Positions 59,542 through 64,000 of a stretch of 64,000 bases of DNA are shown piece by piece. Position numbers and translations under genes: made by a program. Location: NCBI RefSeq assembly GCF_900103985.1, contig NZ_FNIE01000010.1, forward strand, positions 1 to 64,000. The letters run 5' to 3'. The notes beneath the pieces are model-generated. The model was not told where the DNA came from. It was given only the letters and a program-made list of their open reading frames with translations, and ran no database searches. The stretch's first letter is position 1. Each line of letters opens with the position of its first letter. This DNA is from Actinacidiphila guanduensis (GTDB taxonomy: Bacteria; Actinomycetota; Actinomycetes; Streptomycetales; Streptomycetaceae).

Positions 59542-59994
59542 TTAGGCGCCCGGCTGCTTCTCGACGCTCGCGGCGAGATTGGCGAGGACCTCGTCCTGGA
59601 TCCGGTTGAGGCCCTTGGGTGCGAAGGTGCGCTCGAAGAAGCCGCCGACGCCGCCGGCGCCCTGCCAGGTGGTCTTCACGACGACCTTGCTGCCCTCGCC
59701 CTCCGGCGTCACCGTCCATGCCGTCACCATCGAGGAGTTGCGGTCGGTCTCGACGAGCTGCCCGTCGGCGGGGGCGGTGACGTCGAAGAGGCAGTCGCGG
59801 ACCCGCTTGCTGGTGGCCTGCAGGCGCCAGTGCACCACGGTGCCGGCGCCCTGGCCGCCCTCGCGGACCTCGTACTCGCTGTACTGCGCAGGAAGCACCG
59901 ACCGGCGGGTGCCCGCGTAGTCGGAGAGGGCGGCGTACACCCGCTCCGGTTCCGCGGCGACGATCCGCTCGGTGGTGGCTTCGACCAGCGCCAT
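59542..59994 (-). CDS. SRPBCC-family (polyketide cyclase/dehydrase-like) protein
   Basis: A 150-residue single-domain START-like protein: ERIVAAEPERVYAALSDYAG at the N-terminus, VVHWRLQATSKRVRDCLFDV in the sheet, and the closing helix KGLNRIQDEVLANLAASV. Members bind hydrophobic ligands or act as cyclases. The ligand is unknown. ATG 59992-59994 with AGGAG five bases upstream. It lies 141 bases upstream of the MFS-fusion gene on the same strand and is divergent from the radical SAM gene. Confidence 0.87.
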   Translation of the reverse strand: MALVEATTERIVAAEPERVYAALSDYAGTRRSVLPAQYSEYEVREGGQGAGTVVHWRLQATSKRVRDCLFDVTAPADGQLVETDRNSSMVTAWTVTPEGEGSKVVVKTTWQGAGGVGGFFERTFAPKGLNRIQDEVLANLAASVEKQPGA

Positions 59995-60118
59995 GGTTAC
60001 TCCTGTCTCCTGCGGACCGGGGCGGGCGGCGCTGCTGCGCGCCTTGCCCCGCCGGCCGGTCCCGCGCCTTCGCGCGTGTTCTTCACGCGACACCCCAAGC
60101 CAACCACACCCGGTTTTC

Positions 60119-60130
60119 GAATCTGTGTTC
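60119..60130 (+). promoter_or_regulatory. Near-match SOS box before radical SAM gene
   Basis: GAAT-CTGT-GTTC differs from the GAAC-N4-GTTC LexA core at one base. It lies 58 bases before the ATG at 60189. Weaker than the site at 5688. Confidence 0.35.
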
Positions 60131-60188
60131 TATTGTGGACGAGGGGCCGGCCCGCGGCCCCGGGGGCGGACGACGGAAGGAGGGCGCC

Positions 60189-61301
60189 ATGCGCTGGGAC
60201 GGGCTGAGCGCCGAGGACTCCGCGGGAGCGCTCTTCGGCACGTCGGCGGTGACCACCAGGACCTTCGACACGCCGGGCTTTCGCGGCATCACGTTCCACG
60301 AGGTGCGGGCGAAGTCGATCCTCAACCGGGTGCCCGGCACCTCGCGGATGCGCTTCGAGTGGACGGTGAACCCGTACCGGGGCTGTTCCCACGCCTGCGT
60401 GTACTGCTTCGCGCGCAAGACGCACAGCTACCTCGACCTCGACACCGGCCACGACTTCGACTCGCAGATCGTGGTGAAGGTGAACGCGCCGGAGCTGCTG
60501 CGCCGCGAACTCGCCTCCCCCCGCTGGCAGGGCGAGCACGTCGCCATGGGCACGAACGTGGATTGCTACCAGAGGGCCGAGGGTCGATACCAATTGATGC
60601 CCGGCATCCTCACCGCGCTGCGGGACCGGGCGAACCCCTTCTCCATCCTCACCAAGGGCTCGCTCATCCTGCGCGACCTCGAACTGGTGCGGCAGGCCGC
60701 ACGGGTCACCTCGGTGTCCATCGCGCTGTCCGTCGGATTCCTCGACGGCGAGCTGTGGCGCAGCGTCGAACCGGGCACGCCTTCCCCCGAGACACGGCTC
60801 GCGGTCTGCCGCACCCTCGCGCAGAACGACATACCCACCGCGGTCCTGATGGCCCCGGTGCTGCCCTTCCTCAGCGACTCCCCCGAGCAACTGCGGGCGG
60901 CAGTGCGGGCGATAGCCGCCGCGGGCGCCACTTCGGTGACCCCGCTCGTGCTCCACCTGCGGCCGGGCGCCCGCGAGTGGTACACCGCCTGGCTCGCCCG
61001 CACCCACCCGCACCTGCTGCGGCGCTACGAGGCGCTGTATGCGGGCGGTTCGTACGCGCCGAAGTGGTACCAGCGGCGGATCACCCGCCAAGTGCACGAG
61101 TTCGCCGCGGAGTTCGGCTGCGGCCCGGCGGCCGGCTTCCGCGCGGACGCCCGCCGGGAGGCGGCCGGCCGAACGGACGCCGGGAACTCCGGGGACGCCG
61201 GGGACGCCGGGGACGCCGGGGACACCGAGGACCCGGGCCCGCCGTCCGGGCAAGGGCATGCGCCCAGCGCGCCCGAGCCCACCCAGCTCACCCTGATGTG
61301 A
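60189..61301 (+). CDS. Rv2578c-family radical SAM protein
   Basis: A 370-residue protein. The radical SAM cluster motif CxxxCxxC is in YRGCSHACVYCFARKTHSYL (about residues 64-83). The family's opening LFGTSAVTTRTFDTPGFRGITFHEV and the middle MGTNVDCYQRAEGRY are present (read in pieces). Members resemble spore-photoproduct-lyase-type enzymes; the reaction is not settled. The C-terminus has a 9-base tandem repeat encoding GDAGDAGDAGDT and an extended tail. ATG 60189 follows GGAGGGC. A near SOS box lies upstream, in line with a DNA-damage role (inference). Confidence 0.93.
   Translation: MRWDGLSAEDSAGALFGTSAVTTRTFDTPGFRGITFHEVRAKSILNRVPGTSRMRFEWTVNPYRGCSHACVYCFARKTHSYLDLDTGHDFDSQIVVKVNAPELLRRELASPRWQGEHVAMGTNVDCYQRAEGRYQLMPGILTALRDRANPFSILTKGSLILRDLELVRQAARVTSVSIALSVGFLDGELWRSVEPGTPSPETRLAVCRTLAQNDIPTAVLMAPVLPFLSDSPEQLRAAVRAIAAAGATSVTPLVLHLRPGAREWYTAWLARTHPHLLRRYEALYAGGSYAPKWYQRRITRQVHEFAAEFGCGPAAGFRADARREAAGRTDAGNSGDAGDAGDAGDTEDPGPPSGQGHAPSAPEPTQLTLM
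61191..61226. repeat. Four-copy 9-base repeat inside the radical SAM gene
   Basis: GGGGACGCC at 61191, 61200 and 61209, then GGGGACACC at 61218. The repeat stays in frame and encodes Gly-Asp-Ala units, so copy number could vary without frameshift. Confidence 0.85.
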
Positions 61302-61359
61302 GGCAGCCGCTCATCTGTGAGTGCCCCACATCACCTGGGCGCGAGGGCTGGCGCTCAAG

Positions 61360-61373
61360 TTACCCGCGAGTTA
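61360..61373. promoter_or_regulatory. TTACCCGCGAGTTA dyad before the dehydrogenase gene
   Basis: An imperfect palindrome around CGCG (TTACCC versus TAACTC on the other strand), 197 bases before the 3-hydroxyacyl-CoA dehydrogenase start. It resembles TetR-family operators, and a TetR gene follows that dehydrogenase. Confidence 0.4.
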
Positions 61374-61570
61374 TATTCGAGGGACACGTTCGGCGGATGG
61401 TGACGCAGCCGCCGGACGGTCGCCGTTGTCGGTTCGGCAGATCGCGGCGCGGCCCCGGGACAGGGCCGTGCCTCTTCCGCGGGCGTGTCTGCGCGCCCCG
61501 CGACTCCACCTCAACCCCCTTGCCGTGCGCGCCCGTTGCGCCCGCGGAAGATCGCACCTGGAGTCACGCG

Positions 61571-63376
61571 ATGGACCGTCCGACGTCTTCCGTTCCCGCC
61601 CCCCTTCCCTCCGTGGTCGCCGTCATCGGCCTGGGCACCATGGGCACCGGCATCGCCGAGGTGCTCACCTGCGCCGGGCACGAGGTGATCGGCGTCGATG
61701 TCAGCGACGCAGCCGCCCGCCGGGCCGCCGCCGCCCTGTCCGCCCGCACCGAGCGGGCCGTCGCGCGCGGCCGGCTCTCCGATTCCGAGCGGGCCGACGC
61801 GCTCGCCCGGTTCCGCACCTTCCCCGACCTGGGCGCGGCCGCCGCGGCCGATCTCGTCATCGAGGTGGTCGACGAGCGCTACGACGTCAAGCGCGAGGTC
61901 TTCACCGCGCTCGACGGCCTGCTGCGGCCCGAGGCGATCCTGGCCACGGGCACCAACGCCCTCTCCGTCACCCGCCTCGCCGCCGAGACCTCCCGCCCGG
62001 ACCGCGTGCTCGGTCTGCACTTCTTCGCGCCCGCGCCCGCGATGCGGCTGGTGGAGGTGGTCTCCACCGTGCTCACCTCCCCGGAGACGACCCGCGCGGT
62101 GACCGGCCTGGTGCGCTCCCTGGACAAGGAGCCGGTGCCGGTCGGCGACCGCCCCGGCTTCATCGCCGACGGCCTGCTCTTCGGCTACCTCAACCAGGCC
62201 GCCGCGATGTACGAGTCCAGGTACGCCACCAGGGAGGACATCGACGCGGCCATGAGGCTGGGCTGCGGCTTGCCGATGGGCCCGCTGGCGCTGCTCGACC
62301 TGATCGGCACCGACACCGCGACCACCGTCCTGGAGGCGATGTACGAGGCCACCCGGGACCGCCTGCACGCCCCGGCGCCGGTGCTGCGGCAGCTGTCCGC
62401 GGCCGGGCTGCTCGGCCGCAAGTCCGGCCGCGGCTTCTACACCTACACCGCCCCGGGCTCCGGCACTGTCGTGCCCGACGCGGCCTCGCCGCCCGAACGG
62501 CCCGCGACGGGCACGGGCCGCCGGGTGCGGCGGGTGGGCGTGGCCGGCTCGGGCACCATGGCGACCGGTATCGCGGAGGTGTTCGCCAAGGCGGGCATGG
62601 ACGTGGTGCTGGCCGCCAGGACGCCGGAGAAGGCCGAGCGGGCGGTGGCACGCCTGGCCGCCTCGCTGGACCGCTCGGTCGCCAAGGGCCGTATCACCGC
62701 GGAGCAGCGCGAGCAGGCCGTCGCCAGGGTCACGCCCACCGGCGCGTACGACGCCTTCGCGGACGCGGATCTGGTGGTCGAGGCGGTGGCCGAGGACCTG
62801 TTCGTCAAGCAGGAGCTGTTCCGGGTGCTGGACAAGGTGTGCCGGCCGGGCGCGGTGCTGGCGACGACGACCTCCTCGCTGCCCGTGGTGGCGATGGCCC
62901 GCGCCACCGGCCGGCCGCAGGACGTGGTCGGCATGCACTTCTTCAACCCGGCGCCGGCGATGAAGCTGGTCGAGGTGGTGCGCACGGTGCTGACGGCCGA
63001 GGACACCGCCGCGACCGCCCGCGAGGTGTGCGCGGCGCTCGGCAGGCACCCCGTGGACTGCGGCGACCGGGCCGGCTTCATCGTCAACGCGCTGCTCTTC
63101 CCGTACCTGAACAACGCGGTGAAGATGCTGCAGGACCACTACGCGAGCGTGGACGCCATCGACGCGGCCATGAAGCTGGGCGGCGGCTACCCGATGGGCC
63201 CGTTCGAACTGCTCGACGTGGTGGGCCTGGACGTCTCGCTCGCCATCGAGCAGGTGCTGCACGAGGAGTTCCGCGACCCGGGCCTGGCACCCGCGCCGCT
63301 GCTGGAGCACCTGGTCTCGGCGGGCTGCCTGGGCCGCAAGACCGGCCGGGGGTTCCGCGAATACGCCCACCGGTGA
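61571..63376 (+). CDS. Fused double 3-hydroxyacyl-CoA dehydrogenase
   Basis: A 601-residue protein made of two complete HAD units in tandem. Unit 1 (about 15-300): AVIGLGTMGTGIAEVL Rossmann motif, LGLHFFAPAPAMRLVEVV with catalytic His and Glu, then a C-terminal domain with GLPMGPLALLDLIG and GLLGRKSGRGFYTY. Unit 2 (about 318-601): GVAGSGTMATGIAEVF, GMHFFNPAPAMKLVEVV, GYPMGPFELLDVVG, GCLGRKTGRGF. It oxidises 3-hydroxyacyl-CoA with NAD in fatty-acid breakdown. Unit 1 has Ala where the family usually has Asn after HFF, so the copies may differ in activity or specificity. A TetR gene follows 21 bases after the stop. Confidence 0.94.
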   Translation: MDRPTSSVPAPLPSVVAVIGLGTMGTGIAEVLTCAGHEVIGVDVSDAAARRAAAALSARTERAVARGRLSDSERADALARFRTFPDLGAAAAADLVIEVVDERYDVKREVFTALDGLLRPEAILATGTNALSVTRLAAETSRPDRVLGLHFFAPAPAMRLVEVVSTVLTSPETTRAVTGLVRSLDKEPVPVGDRPGFIADGLLFGYLNQAAAMYESRYATREDIDAAMRLGCGLPMGPLALLDLIGTDTATTVLEAMYEATRDRLHAPAPVLRQLSAAGLLGRKSGRGFYTYTAPGSGTVVPDAASPPERPATGTGRRVRRVGVAGSGTMATGIAEVFAKAGMDVVLAARTPEKAERAVARLAASLDRSVAKGRITAEQREQAVARVTPTGAYDAFADADLVVEAVAEDLFVKQELFRVLDKVCRPGAVLATTTSSLPVVAMARATGRPQDVVGMHFFNPAPAMKLVEVVRTVLTAEDTAATAREVCAALGRHPVDCGDRAGFIVNALLFPYLNNAVKMLQDHYASVDAIDAAMKLGGGYPMGPFELLDVVGLDVSLAIEQVLHEEFRDPGLAPAPLLEHLVSAGCLGRKTGRGFREYAHR

Positions 63377-63397
63377 GGGGCGTGTTACGTTCCCCAC

Positions 63398-64000
63398 ATG
63401 TCTCAGCCTGTGAAGTCCGCCGCACCCGACACCGCCAGCGGCCGCCGGGCGGCGGCCCAGCGCCACCGGGTGCGGCGGGACATCGCCACGGCGGCCATGC
63501 GGCTGTTCGCGACGCAGGGCTACGAGGCCACGACCGTGGACGAGATCGCCGCCAGCGCGGGCGTCGCCCGGCGCACCTTCTTCCGCCACTTCCGCTCCAA
63601 GGAGGAGGCGATCTTCCCCGACCACGACGACACGCTGGTGCGGGTGCAGGAGGTGCTGGACTCCGCCGACCCGCGCGAGCCCCCGCTGGACACGGTCTGC
63701 CGCGGCATCACCGAGGTGCTGCGGATGTACGCCTACATGCCCGAGGTCTCCGTGGAGCGCTACCGGCTGACCCGCGAGGTGCCGACGCTGCGGGAGCGCG
63801 AGATCGCCTCGGTGGCCCGCTACGAGCGGCTCTTCACCCGCTACCTGCTGGGCCACTTCGACGAGGGCGCCCAGCGCGACGGCGACGACGACCCGCTGCT
63901 CGCCGAGGTGGCCGCCTCCGCGGTGGTCGCCGCCCACAACCATGTGCTGCGGCGCTGGCTGCGGGCGGGCGGCAAGGGCGATGTGGAGGCGCAACTGGAC
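63398..64000 (+). CDS. TetR-family regulator (3' end outside window)
   Basis: The first 201 codons of a TetR regulator; the window ends before its stop. The HTH covers about residues 26-72 (RRDIATAAMRLFATQGYEATTVDEIAASAGVARRTFFRHFRSKEE, read in pieces), followed by a helical ligand-binding domain (DTVCRGITEVLRMYAYMPEV; FTRYLLGHFDEGA). ATG 63398 is 21 bases after the fused dehydrogenase stop, so the two are probably co-transcribed and the regulator likely responds to acyl-CoA or fatty acids (inference). The TTACCCGCGAGTTA dyad at 61360 is a possible target. Confidence 0.92.
   Translation, partial: MSQPVKSAAPDTASGRRAAAQRHRVRRDIATAAMRLFATQGYEATTVDEIAASAGVARRTFFRHFRSKEEAIFPDHDDTLVRVQEVLDSADPREPPLDTVCRGITEVLRMYAYMPEVSVERYRLTREVPTLREREIASVARYERLFTRYLLGHFDEGAQRDGDDDPLLAEVAASAVVAAHNHVLRRWLRAGGKGDVEAQLD

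Noticed and set aside
56662..60207. Plus-strand frame of about 1,180 codons opposite the MFS-fusion gene
   Set aside because: Opposite-strand shadow of the MFS fusion and SRPBCC genes; Gly/Gln/Ala-rich with no fold signal.

Overview
The window is high-GC actinobacterial chromosome, most likely from a Streptomyces-like organism. The supporting signs are strong third-position GC, frequent GTG/TTG starts, a maleylpyruvate isomerase-family (mycothiol-type) enzyme, SseB, SLATT and DUF5107 proteins, an Rv2578c-type radical SAM protein, and the intergenic motif CGCAGTTCCCCGCGCCCC, which I associate with streptomycetes. I see no rRNA, tRNA, CRISPR array, prophage, transposase or plasmid functions. 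It reads as ordinary chromosome with about 50 genes, not as an integrated element.

Layout. 0-4.6 kb: the end of fdhD, a bile-acid/sodium-symporter-like transporter divergent from a LysR regulator, and a long-chain acyl-CoA synthetase. 4.7-12.3 kb: an orphan SLATT membrane protein, a methyltransferase behind a perfect SOS-box-like site, a Clp-N/HTH protein behind two identical inverted repeats, a membrane phosphodiesterase, an MBL hydrolase coupled to a DedA protein, and a second MBL (NAPE-PLD-like) hydrolase. 12.4-20.9 kb: a PLP aminotransferase homologue without the Schiff-base lysine, a PAP2-diacylglycerol-kinase fusion, SseB, a ketopantoate-reductase-like protein and a DUF5107/TPR protein. 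All four gaps between these five genes are filled with tandem repeat arrays. 21.3-26.9 kb: a mycothiol-type enzyme, a lipoprotein, an ankyrin protein, allantoicase behind its LysR regulator, and an enoyl-CoA hydratase.

27.3-33.4 kb: secreted and envelope functions, namely a PI-PLC-like enzyme, an L,D-transpeptidase, and a GH11-CBM2 xylanase divergent from a CE4 deacetylase-like lipoprotein with palindromes between them, followed by an ArsR-SRPBCC pair. 33.6-39.6 kb: a TPR-like protein, then an HSP90-family ATPase overlapping a 983-residue helical-repeat protein, apparently a chaperone module. 40-48.7 kb: a Mut7-C RNase-like protein, exonuclease III, a GNAT, a HxlR-MFS divergent pair, an M14 carboxypeptidase, a gene-free kilobase and a two-component system.

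49.2-54.4 kb: four minus-strand hydrolase genes with overlapping ends (M55 D-aminopeptidase, M20, S9, and S66 LD-carboxypeptidase). This looks like a salvage operon for D-amino-acid-containing peptides. A DasR-type (dre-like) palindrome lies just upstream, which would tie it to N-acetylglucosamine sensing. 54.9-64 kb: a polytopic membrane protein, an MFS exporter fused to three CarboxypepD-type domains, an SRPBCC protein, the Rv2578c-like radical SAM protein, a fused double 3-hydroxyacyl-CoA dehydrogenase and a TetR regulator cut by the window end.

No single locus is a clear new system. The best leads are the dre-like site on the peptidase operon, the HSP90-TPR pair, the lysine-less aminotransferase, the metal-ligand-poor CE4 protein beside the xylanase, the twin operator of the Clp-N regulator, and the repeat-filled 13-19 kb segment.
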